Of a stretch of 64,000 nt of DNA, positions 53,884 to 63,496 are shown piece by piece. The position numbers and the translations under genes were made by a program. The stretch is from Algoriphagus sp. (lineage in GTDB: Bacteria; Bacteroidota; Bacteroidia; Cytophagales; Cyclobacteriaceae). The notes beneath the pieces are model-generated. The model had not been told where the DNA came from. It saw nothing but the letters and a program-made list of their open reading frames with translations, and made no database searches. Positions within the stretch are counted from its first letter, which is position 1; each line of letters begins with the position of its first letter. The stretch is from NCBI RefSeq assembly GCF_013373065.1, contig NZ_JABXIN010000013.1:62001-126000 (forward strand), in the 5' to 3' direction.

Positions 53884-53936
53884 TCGGAACTAAGCCGCTA
53901 TCATTTTCCTTTCTCATTAAAAGCTGTTCAAAAGGT

Positions 53937-55994
53937 ATGAAGAACTCCAATTCTTGGACTAAAAACCTCCTGCTCATTTTATCATTTTTGATGAGCCTGG
54001 GGGCGCAGGCCCAAATAATTTCTCCACCCCAGTGGACGGTCAGTCTTTCATCTGAGCAGCTCAAGGTCGGAGAGGAGGTTAAATTGATTCTCCAAGCTCA
54101 AATCCCTGGAGGCTGGTATATCTACGGAACGGATTTTGACCCCGACTTGGGACCTTTAGTCACTACTTTGATATTGGACGAATCAAGTGCTTATGAGCGG
54201 GTCGGAAGCTTACAGGAAATAGAGGGGAAGAAAAAATATGATGAGATTTTTGAGGGAGATATTACCTTTTTCATCAAGGAGGGAAATTTTGAGCAACTTC
54301 TAAAAATTAATTCTTCCGGGACCATTTCAGGGACTTTGGAATATCAGATGTGTTCCGATTTGACGGGGCAGTGCATCAACTATGAAGAGGACATTGAATT
54401 GTCATTTTCGGCAGTTGAGTCCCCTGAAAATGTGAGCGCTTTTGAAAGCGAGGACTCAGATGAAGGAGAAACCCTGTTCAACCAAATTGACTCTGAGGAA
54501 TCCACTCCTGAACTTGAGCCAGTTGTTACCGATTTTGAACCTGAGGGAGGAACCGAAGAAAGTCTTTGGGGATTTATGGTTTTGGCTTTCTTGGCGGGGC
54601 TGGCGGCCCTATTGACGCCTTGTGTTTTCCCTATGATCCCAATGACCGTGAGTTTCTTCACAGGTAGGGCGAGTAGCCGATCTGCGGGGATACGACAAGC
54701 TTTTATTTATGGCTTTTCTATCATTGGGATTTATACCATAGCAGGAACTGCGGTTTCAGCCATACAAGGCCCTGAATTTGCCAACTGGTTGGCGACCCAC
54801 TGGCTTCCCAATCTCTTTTTCTTTGGAATCTTTATCGTTTTCGCATTGGCATTCTTGGGAATGTTTGAGATTACGCTTCCTTCCAGCTTTGTTAACAAAG
54901 TAGATGCAAAAGCAGAAAAAGGAGGTTTGGCTGGGATTTTCTTCATGGCCTTTACCTTGGTTTTGGTGTCTTTTTCCTGCACGGGACCTATTGTCGGATC
55001 GATTCTGATTTCTTCCGCTGGTGGAGAATTGATCAAGCCGATTTTGGGGATGTTTTCCTTTTCCTTAGCCTTTGCCATTCCTTTTACCCTTTTTGCGATT
55101 TTCCCGGAGTGGTTGAACCGACTTCCCAAATCAGGAGGCTGGCTCAATTCCGTGAAGGTGGTACTTGGATTTTTGGAACTAGCCCTGGCCTTCAAATTCC
55201 TTTCTATTGCCGATTTGGTTTACCATTGGGGAATTTTGGACCGGGATATCTTCTTGGTGATTTGGATTGTAATTTTTGGAGCCTTAGGCTTATATCTGTT
55301 GGGTAAGATTCGTCTTCCGCATGATTCCCCATTGGAATTCATTTCGGTTCCTCGCCTGCTATTGGCACTCTTGACCTTCATGTTTGTGGTTTATATGATT
55401 CCCGGATTATGGGGGGCTCCCCTCAAATATTTAAGTGGATACTTGCCGCCGATGAGTACCCAACAATTCAAAATGGAAGGGGGAATGAGTAGCGATTTGG
55501 GCTCCGGATATGTGTTGGATGAGCCCGTGAAATATGCAGATATCTTGGAAATTCCTCACGGAATCAAGGGCTATTTTGATTATCAGCAGGCTTTGAAAGC
55601 AGCAAAAGAAGCCAATAAACCCTTATTGATTGATTTCACCGGGCATGGCTGTGTGAATTGCCGAAAAATGGAAGAGAATGTCTGGGTTGATCCAGATGTA
55701 CTTCGCCGACTCAAAGAAGATTTTGTAATGGTGGCCTTGTATATCGATGAGCGCCTGGAGCTTCCGGAAAGTGAATGGTATACCTCTTCCTATGATGGGA
55801 AAGTGAAAAAGACCCTCGGAAAGCAAAATGCGGATTTTCAGATCACTAGATTTCAAAATAATGCCCAGCCCTACTATGTGATCTTGGATCATGAGGAAGA
55901 GTTGCTTGCCAAACCCCGGGCCTATGATACCGATATTCAGGCTTTTATCGAGTTTTTGGATGGGGCGAAACGGGAGTTTGAAATTCGGGACTAA
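53937..55994 (+). CDS. DsbD-like protein-disulfide reductase
   Basis: A 685-aa protein. It starts with a signal peptide (1-25), an N-terminal DsbD-alpha-like domain (about 30-155, with the Cys pair MCSDLTGQC), an acidic linker, eight or so membrane helices (about 208-500) with the CVFPM and SCTGP Cys pair of the membrane domain, and a C-terminal thioredoxin domain (about 550-680) with the active site HGCVNCRKM. It moves reducing power from cytoplasmic thioredoxin to periplasmic proteins. All three Cys pairs are present. It follows the M20 gene and stops one base from the convergent permease gene. Confidence 0.92.
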   Translation: MKNSNSWTKNLLLILSFLMSLGAQAQIISPPQWTVSLSSEQLKVGEEVKLILQAQIPGGWYIYGTDFDPDLGPLVTTLILDESSAYERVGSLQEIEGKKKYDEIFEGDITFFIKEGNFEQLLKINSSGTISGTLEYQMCSDLTGQCINYEEDIELSFSAVESPENVSAFESEDSDEGETLFNQIDSEESTPELEPVVTDFEPEGGTEESLWGFMVLAFLAGLAALLTPCVFPMIPMTVSFFTGRASSRSAGIRQAFIYGFSIIGIYTIAGTAVSAIQGPEFANWLATHWLPNLFFFGIFIVFALAFLGMFEITLPSSFVNKVDAKAEKGGLAGIFFMAFTLVLVSFSCTGPIVGSILISSAGGELIKPILGMFSFSLAFAIPFTLFAIFPEWLNRLPKSGGWLNSVKVVLGFLELALAFKFLSIADLVYHWGILDRDIFLVIWIVIFGALGLYLLGKIRLPHDSPLEFISVPRLLLALLTFMFVVYMIPGLWGAPLKYLSGYLPPMSTQQFKMEGGMSSDLGSGYVLDEPVKYADILEIPHGIKGYFDYQQALKAAKEANKPLLIDFTGHGCVNCRKMEENVWVDPDVLRRLKEDFVMVALYIDERLELPESEWYTSSYDGKVKKTLGKQNADFQITRFQNNAQPYYVILDHEEELLAKPRAYDTDIQAFIEFLDGAKREFEIRD

Positions 55995-57317
55995 CTATTT
56001 TTCCGGGTTTACGTCGGAGCTTGGTTGATTCTTTCTGGAATAAAGCATCGCGCCGATTGCGAGAAGAAGATAGCAGCCGAGAATCACTATAAATTGACTT
56101 AGGTTTTCCGTGAACTCGAAATACACGATCAAAATCGCTGCGATTAAAAGACCAAACATGGCTATTCCAGTGAACCAAGGACTAGAATTGGTTTCTTTCC
56201 GCTTTTTAAAATTTGCGACAGCCATCAAAAAAGAAACGAGAATAAACGTAATACTTCCGAATTCCAGAATGACTTGCAGTCCTCCGGATAGGACTAGGAT
56301 CCAAGCAAGTATGCTCATGGTAATGATGGCCTTGTAGGGAATATAAGTTTGAATTTTTTCACCGAGAGGCTTGGGAAAAAACCCATCTTTGGAGATGACG
56401 GCCATTAGACGGGAAGCGCCAAAAAGAGTTCCGCTGATGGCACTTGAAGTGGCCAATAGAGCTCCAAATATGACGATGAATTGCCCAAATCCGCCCAAAA
56501 ATGTTTTGGCACCGGCCGCCAAGGCGTATTCTTTATCGGCAATGATATTTTCCTTTGGGATGACCGAGAGTGCGGCTACCGCAAGGACGACGTATAACGT
56601 AATGGCAATTCCGATGGAGATGTAAATGGCTCGCGGAATATTCACCTGCGGTTTATCCATTTCATCATAAGCATTTATTACAAGTTGAAATCCTTCATAG
56701 GCCACGAAGGTGATCGCAGATACAATTAGAACTTGCATCCAGGTGGTATCGACTGAAATCAGAGGTTGAAGTTTTTGCAAATCCCCTTTTCCAGCCAGAA
56801 GTCCAGATATAAACAGAAGGATAATAATCTTAGTGTAGACCATGACGTCTTCCACTTTTCCCATTCCCTTCACAGAGATTAAATTCACAATGGCGAAAAC
56901 CGAAATTATCGCTCCAGCTACTAGTTTTTGCCCTAGAGGATGATTTAAGGACTCAATTTGACTGCAGAAATAGGAGGAGAAGGTAAAAGCATAAAGGGCG
57001 AGTGTGCTGATATATCCGAAAGTAATGAGCCATCCAATTATGGATGAAGCCATTCGGCTTTGAGGAAATGTTTTTTTGAAAAATGAATAAGTAGCACCCT
57101 CATCTTTGTATAGCAGTGCCAATTTCACGTAAGAATAAGCCGCGAAAAAGGCCAATAAGCCACCGACAAGAATGGCTATAGGAGTAGCGTTTCCAATTTG
57201 TTCGGTTGAAATCCCTAAAATGGAGAAAATACCTCCCCCTACCATCCCTCCAAGTGCCACAGCAATGAGTTCTCCTAGGCCTAGGGGATTATTTCTTTCT
57301 CGGCTAATTTTATTCAT
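55995..57317 (-). CDS. APC-family amino acid permease
   Basis: A 440-aa membrane protein with 12 hydrophobic segments. The start chosen is the ATG at 57317, in front of a basic segment; the longer frame to 57386 would run into the terminator hairpin at 57367-57400. The first helix motif is AVALGGMVGGGIFSILG, with the unwound GGGIF of the LeuT-fold superfamily. Transports amino acids or amines across the inner membrane; the substrate is unknown. Confidence 0.88.
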   Translation of the reverse strand: MNKISRERNNPLGLGELIAVALGGMVGGGIFSILGISTEQIGNATPIAILVGGLLAFFAAYSYVKLALLYKDEGATYSFFKKTFPQSRMASSIIGWLITFGYISTLALYAFTFSSYFCSQIESLNHPLGQKLVAGAIISVFAIVNLISVKGMGKVEDVMVYTKIIILLFISGLLAGKGDLQKLQPLISVDTTWMQVLIVSAITFVAYEGFQLVINAYDEMDKPQVNIPRAIYISIGIAITLYVVLAVAALSVIPKENIIADKEYALAAGAKTFLGGFGQFIVIFGALLATSSAISGTLFGASRLMAVISKDGFFPKPLGEKIQTYIPYKAIITMSILAWILVLSGGLQVILEFGSITFILVSFLMAVANFKKRKETNSSPWFTGIAMFGLLIAAILIVYFEFTENLSQFIVILGCYLLLAIGAMLYSRKNQPSSDVNPEK

Positions 57318-57366
57318 GCAGGATAGGTCATGGTCTTTGACAAAAAGAATCCAGGTGTATTTAAAC

Positions 57367-57400
57367 AAAAATGCCTTCCGAGTCAATCAGAAGGCATTTT
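57367..57400 (-). terminator. Terminator after M28-PDZ gene
   Basis: AAAAATGCCTT pairs with AAGGCATTTT around a 13-base loop, just past the stop at 57405, with a T-run on the minus strand. Confidence 0.8.
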
Positions 57401-57404
57401 AAAG

Positions 57405-58637
57405 TTAGAATTTCACTTTTGCTTCGAGTCGTTTTCCATCCCGTTCATAGACGACTTGGGTTTCTTCTCCTTTTTGGAAGGCACTTAGAGAACGCATATA
57501 GCTCATCATATCCACAATGGTTGAATCTCCCAATTGGACAATTACATCACCCTTTTGTAAGCCGGCAGCTTGGGCAGGTTTGTCTTCCGAAACCCCATCG
57601 ATTCGCATTCCTTTTCCATCAAACAGGTAATCCGGAACTACGCCCAAGGTCACGGTGAAGCGAGGGGAATCTCCCGAACTATCTTTGGTTTTTGTGAAAG
57701 CCAGTTTAGGCTCATTATCCAATTCCCCGATTAATCGGTGGATGTATTGAACTACTTGAAGGAGACCTTCGTAATTGATCTTTTCAGAATCATCGGAAGG
57801 ACGGTGATAATCCTCGTGCTGTCCGGTGAAGAAATGCAGTACTGGTAAATCTTGGAGGTAAAAAGAGGTATGGTCAGAAGGGCCTACTCCTGATTCAGAA
57901 GTGACTAGTTTTAAACTATCGCTATTTACCAAGTCCAAGGCAGGTACAAAGCTCGGGCTAGTTCCTACTCCATTGATAGCAAGTGTATTTTCCTCGTTCA
58001 GGCGACCTACCATGTCCATGTTGATCATGTAATTCACGGTGGATAAGTCGATGGTTGGGTTTTTCACAAAATAATTCGACCCCCAAAGTCCATTTTCTTC
58101 TCCTGAGAAAGCAATGAAAAGGAAGTTGGAAGGATGCTTTTCATGCTTAAGAATGTCAGCAAGTGCAACCAAAGCTGATGTCCCAGAGGCGTTGTCATCG
58201 GCGCCATTGTGGATGGCAGAATCTCCTCGGTACAAAGATCCAGATCCTCCATATCCTAAATGGTCAAAGTGCGCTCCAATGACGATGGTATTTTCGGATT
58301 GGTTATCAATAAATCCGATTACATTTCGTCCGGTTACCCCTTCACCATCGGTACCGATAATAGCTTCTTCATGAGGGTTGGTAGGCTTCGAAACAGTAAA
58401 TTCCTGAAAAAAACCGTCTGTCCCCTTAGGGCTAAGTCCGATTTCTGCAAATCGCTCAGCAAGGTAGGTAGCGGCTTGTTCTTCCCCCGAGGTTCCAATG
58501 GCCCGACCTTCCAATTTGTCAGCAGCTAGGTAGCTCACATCGGTTCTTAGATTTTGAAGAAGTATATCATTCGAAGGCGCGCTGTTGCAGGCCAGTAAAA
58601 GGCTTGCAGCAATAATTGATAGGCGATAGATTTTCAT
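57405..58637 (-). CDS. M28-family peptidase lipoprotein with PDZ domain
   Basis: A 410-aa protein with a lipoprotein signal (AASLLLAC). The M28 site is complete: GAHFDHLG, GADDNASG, SGEENG, NMDMVG and GPSDHTSFY give His, Asp, Glu, Asp and His. A PDZ domain follows (about 320-395, DKPAQAAGLQKGDVIVQLG), so it may recognise C-termini. A zinc aminopeptidase of the outer or inner membrane surface. Compare the M28 at 411-1775, whose first His is missing. Divergent from the TolB-like gene. Confidence 0.92.
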   Translation of the reverse strand: MKIYRLSIIAASLLLACNSAPSNDILLQNLRTDVSYLAADKLEGRAIGTSGEEQAATYLAERFAEIGLSPKGTDGFFQEFTVSKPTNPHEEAIIGTDGEGVTGRNVIGFIDNQSENTIVIGAHFDHLGYGGSGSLYRGDSAIHNGADDNASGTSALVALADILKHEKHPSNFLFIAFSGEENGLWGSNYFVKNPTIDLSTVNYMINMDMVGRLNEENTLAINGVGTSPSFVPALDLVNSDSLKLVTSESGVGPSDHTSFYLQDLPVLHFFTGQHEDYHRPSDDSEKINYEGLLQVVQYIHRLIGELDNEPKLAFTKTKDSSGDSPRFTVTLGVVPDYLFDGKGMRIDGVSEDKPAQAAGLQKGDVIVQLGDSTIVDMMSYMRSLSAFQKGEETQVVYERDGKRLEAKVKF

Positions 58638-58711
58638 TATTCAATTTCAGTTTAGCTCAAAGATAATAATTGGTATCTTCGCGCTTCAATGATTATCAAC
58701 TAATATCTATC

Positions 58712-59821
58712 ATGCGATTTCAAATTCTGATTTTATTGATGTATGTCATGGCCTGCTCACCTAAGGCCACAGAGACAGTAGCTATAGATGAACCACAGCA
58801 TACCGCGCAGGATTCCCTTTTGCTTTCTGAAAATGAAATGAAGTATCTCCGAAATATCAAGCAGTTGACTTTTGGAGGAAATAATGCAGAAGCGTATTGG
58901 TCATTTGATGACGAAATGCTGGTATTCCAATCCGATTATGCAGGTTGGGGATCAGAATGTGATCAAATTTTCTATACCCATTGGAAGACCGATGATTTGA
59001 AAAATAATGCTCCTCAACGGCTTTCTACTGGTTTAGGACGTACTACTTGTTCTTATTTTCTTCCTGGAAATGAAACCATTGTGTATGCTTCTACTCACTT
59101 GGGAGGAGATGCCTGTCCGCCTGTTCCGGAGAGACGCACCGATGGCAAATATGTATGGCCGATTTACGACACCTACGATATTTTTACCGCTGATTTAGAG
59201 GGGAATTTATTGGCTCAATTGACGAATGAGCCTGGGTATGATGGAGAGGCAACCGTTTCTCCGAATGGAGATAAAATCGTATTTACTTCCATGCGTACAG
59301 GCGATTTGGAACTGTTTACCATGAATATTGATGGTTCCGATGTGCGTCAGGTAACAAATGATTTGGGGTATGATGGTGGCGCTTTCTTTTCTCCCGATGG
59401 CACCAAATTGATTTGGAGAGCTTCCCGTCCTCAAACTGAAGAGGAGATTGCTGAATACAAAGAATTGTTGGCTGAAGGTTTGGTGAAGCCAACAGAAATG
59501 GAATTGTACGTTTCCAATGTAGATGGATCTGACTTACGAAAAATTACCGATCTCGGCCAGGCTAACTGGGCACCATTTTTCCACCCATCCGGTGAAAAAA
59601 TCATTTTTGCTTCCAACCACCACACGGAGCGAGGCTTTCCTTTCAACTTATATATGATCAATTTGGATGGTACCGGCTTGGTCAGAATCACCGAGAATGA
59701 CACCTTTGATGCTTTCCCTGTTTTCTCGAATGATGGAAAGTATTTGGTCTTCTCTTCCAACCGAAATAATGGAGGTACACGGGATACCAACTTGTTTGTG
59801 GCAGAGTGGATTGGAGATTAA
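58712..59821 (+). CDS. TolB-like WD40/PD40 beta-propeller lipoprotein
   Basis: A 369-aa protein from the ATG at 58712; the longer frame (58670) adds 14 unlikely residues. Lipoprotein signal MYVMAC. The rest is a six- or seven-bladed propeller of PD40 repeats, for example DGEATVSPNGDKIVFTSMRTGDLELF and DGGAFFSPDGTKLIWRASR, here shown by short parts SPNGDKIVF and SPDGTKLIW. It is likely a periplasmic scaffold or peptidase accessory. No TolA-type partners nearby. Followed by a terminator. Confidence 0.85.
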   Translation: MRFQILILLMYVMACSPKATETVAIDEPQHTAQDSLLLSENEMKYLRNIKQLTFGGNNAEAYWSFDDEMLVFQSDYAGWGSECDQIFYTHWKTDDLKNNAPQRLSTGLGRTTCSYFLPGNETIVYASTHLGGDACPPVPERRTDGKYVWPIYDTYDIFTADLEGNLLAQLTNEPGYDGEATVSPNGDKIVFTSMRTGDLELFTMNIDGSDVRQVTNDLGYDGGAFFSPDGTKLIWRASRPQTEEEIAEYKELLAEGLVKPTEMELYVSNVDGSDLRKITDLGQANWAPFFHPSGEKIIFASNHHTERGFPFNLYMINLDGTGLVRITENDTFDAFPVFSNDGKYLVFSSNRNNGGTRDTNLFVAEWIGD

Positions 59822-59852
59822 GGTTAGGATATATCTTTTGTTAAAGAATTCG

Positions 59853-59882
59853 AAGCGGGGGTAGTTCACTCCCGCTTTTTTT
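59853..59882 (+). terminator. Terminator after TolB-like gene
   Basis: AAGCGGG pairs with CCCGCTT around an 11-base loop and is followed by a T-run, 31 bases after the stop. Confidence 0.85.
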
Positions 59883-59932
59883 GTCGTATGGGATTCCTTT
59901 TTTAATTTGACTGCTTACCAATTGATTTTTAG

Positions 59933-60853
59933 ATGAAGATTTACCGCAGATTAATCATTCCCCTGTTGGTTACCTTACTTTTGGTGTTTGCCAAAATTTA
60001 TTTTCGAGGCCAGTCGGAAAACTGGGAGGGCTTACTGGGCTGGTTGCCCCATTTGAATACCATACTCATTATTTCTGGTTTCACTTGGTGTCTTCTCGTG
60101 TTAACTGGGATCTTGAAAAGGATTTTTTTGAAGCAATTTGATATCAGTCAGGAGGATAATTTAAGGGCTAGGAAGATTTATACCCAGCTGAATATCCTCC
60201 AGAAGATTGTCAATTTCATCATCATCATCTTAGGGATAGGATTGATTTTGGTCTCTTTTGATCCCATCCGGAAAATAGGAGTAGGGCTCTTTGCTTCAGC
60301 GGGGGTGGCTGGAATCATCATCGGTTTTTCAGCTCAAAAGGCCATTGGAACCTTGATAGCAGGAATTCAGATTGCATTTGCCCAACCTTTTCGCCTCGAT
60401 GATGCAGTGGTTGTAGAGGGAGAATGGGGCTGGATCGAAGAAATCAATTTAACCTATGTGGTGGTGAGAATTTGGGATCAGCGCCGTCTGGTACTTCCAA
60501 CCACCTATTTTTTGGAAAAACCTTTTCAGAATTGGACCCGGACTTCGGCAGATATCATTGGTTCGGTTTTCATCTATACGGATTATACCGTGTCTTTTGA
60601 TGCCATGCGTCAGGAATTAGACCGCATCTTGGAAAAAACGAATCTTTGGGATAAAAAAGTAAAAGTCTTGCAGGTAACTGATGCAAAAGAGCGAACCGTA
60701 GAAACTCGGATTTTGGTCTCTGCGAGAAACTCGCCAACAGCTTGGGACTTGCGGGTCCATGTACGGGAGAAAATGATTGAATTTTTGCAGAAAAATTATC
60801 CCGAAGCACTTCCACGTACACGTATTGTATTAGATGGCGCAACTGAAAAATGA
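59933..60853 (+). CDS. Small-conductance mechanosensitive channel (MscS family)
   Basis: A 306-aa protein with three or four N-terminal TMs and the pore-lining helix AGVAGIIIGFSAQKAIGTLIAGIQIAF (about 123-149, shown by its Gly/Ala-rich core). The soluble MscS beta domain follows, with VEGEWGWIEEINLTYVVVRIWDQRRLVLPTTYF segments in part. It opens on membrane tension to release solutes. Its stop overlaps the start of the porin gene (ATGA at 60850), so both are translationally coupled. Confidence 0.92.
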   Translation: MKIYRRLIIPLLVTLLLVFAKIYFRGQSENWEGLLGWLPHLNTILIISGFTWCLLVLTGILKRIFLKQFDISQEDNLRARKIYTQLNILQKIVNFIIIILGIGLILVSFDPIRKIGVGLFASAGVAGIIIGFSAQKAIGTLIAGIQIAFAQPFRLDDAVVVEGEWGWIEEINLTYVVVRIWDQRRLVLPTTYFLEKPFQNWTRTSADIIGSVFIYTDYTVSFDAMRQELDRILEKTNLWDKKVKVLQVTDAKERTVETRILVSARNSPTAWDLRVHVREKMIEFLQKNYPEALPRTRIVLDGATEK

Positions 60854-61914
60854 AAAGGCTTCTTCTGGTATTTCTTTTTTTAATTTCGTTTTCTGCCTTT
60901 TCGCAGGAAAAGAAAAGTGGGCTTCAATGGGATTTTTCCGGGTTTTTGGATCTGTATTATGGCAATGATTTCGATGATCAGACGGAAGGATCACCAAGGC
61001 TTCCTTTTCTTTACAATCACACCAATCAAAGTCGGATTGGAATCAATCTGGCACTGGTAACTGTCAGTGTGAAATCTGATTTTTTCCGTGCTAATCTTGG
61101 CCTACAGCAAGGTTCTTATATGCGTGACAATTATGCAAACGAACCTCAAACGCTGAAATGGATTCACCAAGCAAATGTAGGAGTCGCAATTGATAAGGAG
61201 CAAAAGCTTTGGTTGGACATTGGGGTGCTGCCCTCTCACATAGGATTTGAAAATGCTGTTTCTACAGAAAATCTTACGCTTTCAAGGTCAATCATCGCCG
61301 AAAATTCACCCTATTTTGAAACAGGTGCCCAATTAAGTTGGCAAAAGGATGCACATTGGTATTTTGCTTTTTTGTATTTGAATGGATGGCAGCGGATTCG
61401 GTCCATTCCTGGAAGAAACAGACCTTCCTTTGGTACGCAAGCCACTTTTACTCCAAACGAAAACACCAAGCTAAATTGGAGTACTTTCTTGGGAACGGAT
61501 CAGCCCTTAGAAGCTGAAACCATGCTGTACTTCACCAATTTCTATGGAGATTTTCAGTTGGGAAATGATTGGAGATTGATTGCTGGGGTAGATGGGGGAA
61601 GAAGAACTTTGGCCTTTGATTTTGATCGAAATTGGTGGGGGATGTCTACGATTCTTCAAAAGCGATTTTCTGAAAAACTAGCCGCTGCTGCCCGATTTGA
61701 GTATTACAATGATCCTTTCCAGGCAATAGCAACCAGTCTAATTGATCAAGGAATCCAAACGAGTGGAATTTCTTTGAATGGAGATTGGAAGCTGGGGAAA
61801 GTAGCCACTTTCCGATTGGAAGGGCGCTGGTTGACCGGTCCGGAATTGGGTTTGGACAGTAGTAATTCAGACAACTTCTTTTTGCTTGGCTCCTTTGCTT
61901 TTTCGTGGAATTAA
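60850..61914 (+). CDS. Porin of the OmpL/BBP2-like type
   Basis: A 354-aa protein with a signal peptide (about 1-18, SAFSQ). It has many amphipathic beta-strands with aromatic belts and ends FAFSWN, an outer-membrane pattern. The opening SGFLDLYYGND and DIGVLPSHIGFENAVSTENLTLSRSI resemble the BBP2-like porin family. It starts inside the stop of the MscS gene. Ends 4 bases into the convergent photolyase gene. Substrate unknown. Confidence 0.8.
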   Translation: MKRLLLVFLFLISFSAFSQEKKSGLQWDFSGFLDLYYGNDFDDQTEGSPRLPFLYNHTNQSRIGINLALVTVSVKSDFFRANLGLQQGSYMRDNYANEPQTLKWIHQANVGVAIDKEQKLWLDIGVLPSHIGFENAVSTENLTLSRSIIAENSPYFETGAQLSWQKDAHWYFAFLYLNGWQRIRSIPGRNRPSFGTQATFTPNENTKLNWSTFLGTDQPLEAETMLYFTNFYGDFQLGNDWRLIAGVDGGRRTLAFDFDRNWWGMSTILQKRFSEKLAAAARFEYYNDPFQAIATSLIDQGIQTSGISLNGDWKLGKVATFRLEGRWLTGPELGLDSSNSDNFFLLGSFAFSWN

Positions 61915-63440
61915 AGCGATTCGATTTCGGAGAGGTATTTTTCCGCCTGATTTAAGATTTCTTGCTTGTTTTTCATTTTGTCCCAGGTTCTATAGGCCAT
62001 TCCGATCCGTGGATTTTTCTCTAGCTTTTCCCGGTTTCGGTCATAGAAATGCCAGTACAGGCTATTAAAAGGACAGGCTTTTTCGCCAACTTTTTCCCGA
62101 TGGCTGTAGGCACAATGATCACAGTAATTTCCTTGTTTTTTGATGTAATTCGCGGAAGAAACATAGGGTTTGGTTCCTACGATTCCTCCATCCGCAAACT
62201 GGCTCATTCCACGGGTATTTGTGATTTCTACCCATTCCAGCGCATCAATGTAAATTCCCAAATACCACTGATCGACTTCATTCGGATGGATTCCGGCCAG
62301 AAGTGCAAAGTTACCCGTAACCATTAAGCGCTGAATGTGATGGGCATAAGCCAGATCTAAGGACTGAGTGATGGCTTCTGAAAGGCATTTCATTTTGGTC
62401 TTTCCGGTCCAAAACCAATCGGGAAGTTTCCGCTCATGTCCAAAGTAATTCAGTTGGGCATAGTCTGGCATTTTTGCCCAATAAACTCCACGCATGTATT
62501 CCCGCCAACCGATAATTTGGCGAATGAATCCCTCTACTTGAGCTATCGAAATCTCGTCTTGATGACTTTCCCAATATTTTTCAACTTTTTGAACCACTTC
62601 CAGTGGAGAAAGCATTTTGCTGTTCATTGCAAAGCTCAGTCGGGAATGAAATAAATAAGGATCCCAGGTGGTCAAAGCATCTTGGTAATCCCCAAAGTGT
62701 ACCAACAAATTTTCGCAGAAGTAATCCAACACCTCTAGGCATTCCTGCCGAGTTGTCGGCCAAAGGAATCGTTGAGGATCAACCTCTCCAATGGTTTTTA
62801 TGTTGGCCTTTTGAATACTCTCATAGAGTTCCCTGGCATCTTTCGGGTGGGTTTTGGGTTTCCGAAGGAGGCGTTTATCCTTAAGAGCAGATCGGTTTTC
62901 CAGATCAAAATTCCATCTTCCCTGTACTGGCTCTTTCCCGTCCATCAGGATGTTATATTTTCGACGCATTTCCCGGTAGAAGGACTCCATCAAGTAGGTC
63001 TTTTTACCCTTGAAGAAGTTTCCTAAAAAGGCCCGATCCGTCAAAAAATGTTCAGTGCCTGAAACCTCGGTTTCGATCTCTAAGTCTGCGCAAATTGCCT
63101 TCAATTGTTTGTCCAAGCGGTATTCATCCGGGAGTTGGTATTCAAACTTTTCAATTCTGTGCTTTTTGATGCTAGTGAGAATAATTTGTTCCAGCTCCTG
63201 TAGATTGCTGGAAACGTCAATTTTAAAATAAAGAACCTGATGCCCATGCTGTTGGAGCTTTTCAGCAAAGGCTCTCATTGAAAGAAAGAAAGCGAGGATT
63301 TTTTGAATATGGTGCGTAACATAATCTGTTTCCTGACGCATTTCTGCCATCAGATAAAGTACCTGGTCGTTTTTTTGATCAAACCAAGAATGAGCTTCAT
63401 TAAGCTGATCGCCTAGAATTAGTCGTAATATTCTTGCCAT
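61911..63440 (-). CDS. Cryptochrome/photolyase-related protein with Fe-S cluster (PhrB type)
   Basis: A 509-aa protein. N-terminal alpha/beta domain with LRLILGDQLN; the FAD domain has QIIGWREYMRG, LDLAYAHHIQRLM and NTRGMSQFADGGI. Cysteines NYCDHCAYSH and KACPFNSLYWHF (three near the C-terminus), plus the upstream Cys in KMKCLSEA, fit the [4Fe-4S] ligands of bacterial (6-4) photolyases. It probably repairs (6-4) photoproducts in blue light. The length equals the family. It is convergent with the porin, overlapping by 4 bases. Confidence 0.9.
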   Translation of the reverse strand: MARILRLILGDQLNEAHSWFDQKNDQVLYLMAEMRQETDYVTHHIQKILAFFLSMRAFAEKLQQHGHQVLYFKIDVSSNLQELEQIILTSIKKHRIEKFEYQLPDEYRLDKQLKAICADLEIETEVSGTEHFLTDRAFLGNFFKGKKTYLMESFYREMRRKYNILMDGKEPVQGRWNFDLENRSALKDKRLLRKPKTHPKDARELYESIQKANIKTIGEVDPQRFLWPTTRQECLEVLDYFCENLLVHFGDYQDALTTWDPYLFHSRLSFAMNSKMLSPLEVVQKVEKYWESHQDEISIAQVEGFIRQIIGWREYMRGVYWAKMPDYAQLNYFGHERKLPDWFWTGKTKMKCLSEAITQSLDLAYAHHIQRLMVTGNFALLAGIHPNEVDQWYLGIYIDALEWVEITNTRGMSQFADGGIVGTKPYVSSANYIKKQGNYCDHCAYSHREKVGEKACPFNSLYWHFYDRNREKLEKNPRIGMAYRTWDKMKNKQEILNQAEKYLSEIESL

Positions 63441-63469
63441 AAAAAAAGGCTTTACCCTAAGATAAAGCC
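63441..63469 (-). terminator. Terminator after PorP/SprF gene
   Basis: TAAAGCC (63463-63469) pairs with GGCTTTA (63448-63454) around an 8-base loop; on the minus strand a T-run follows (complement of the A-run 63441-63447). Confidence 0.78.
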
Positions 63470-63496
63470 CCTTTGATCAACTATTGTTTACTAAAA

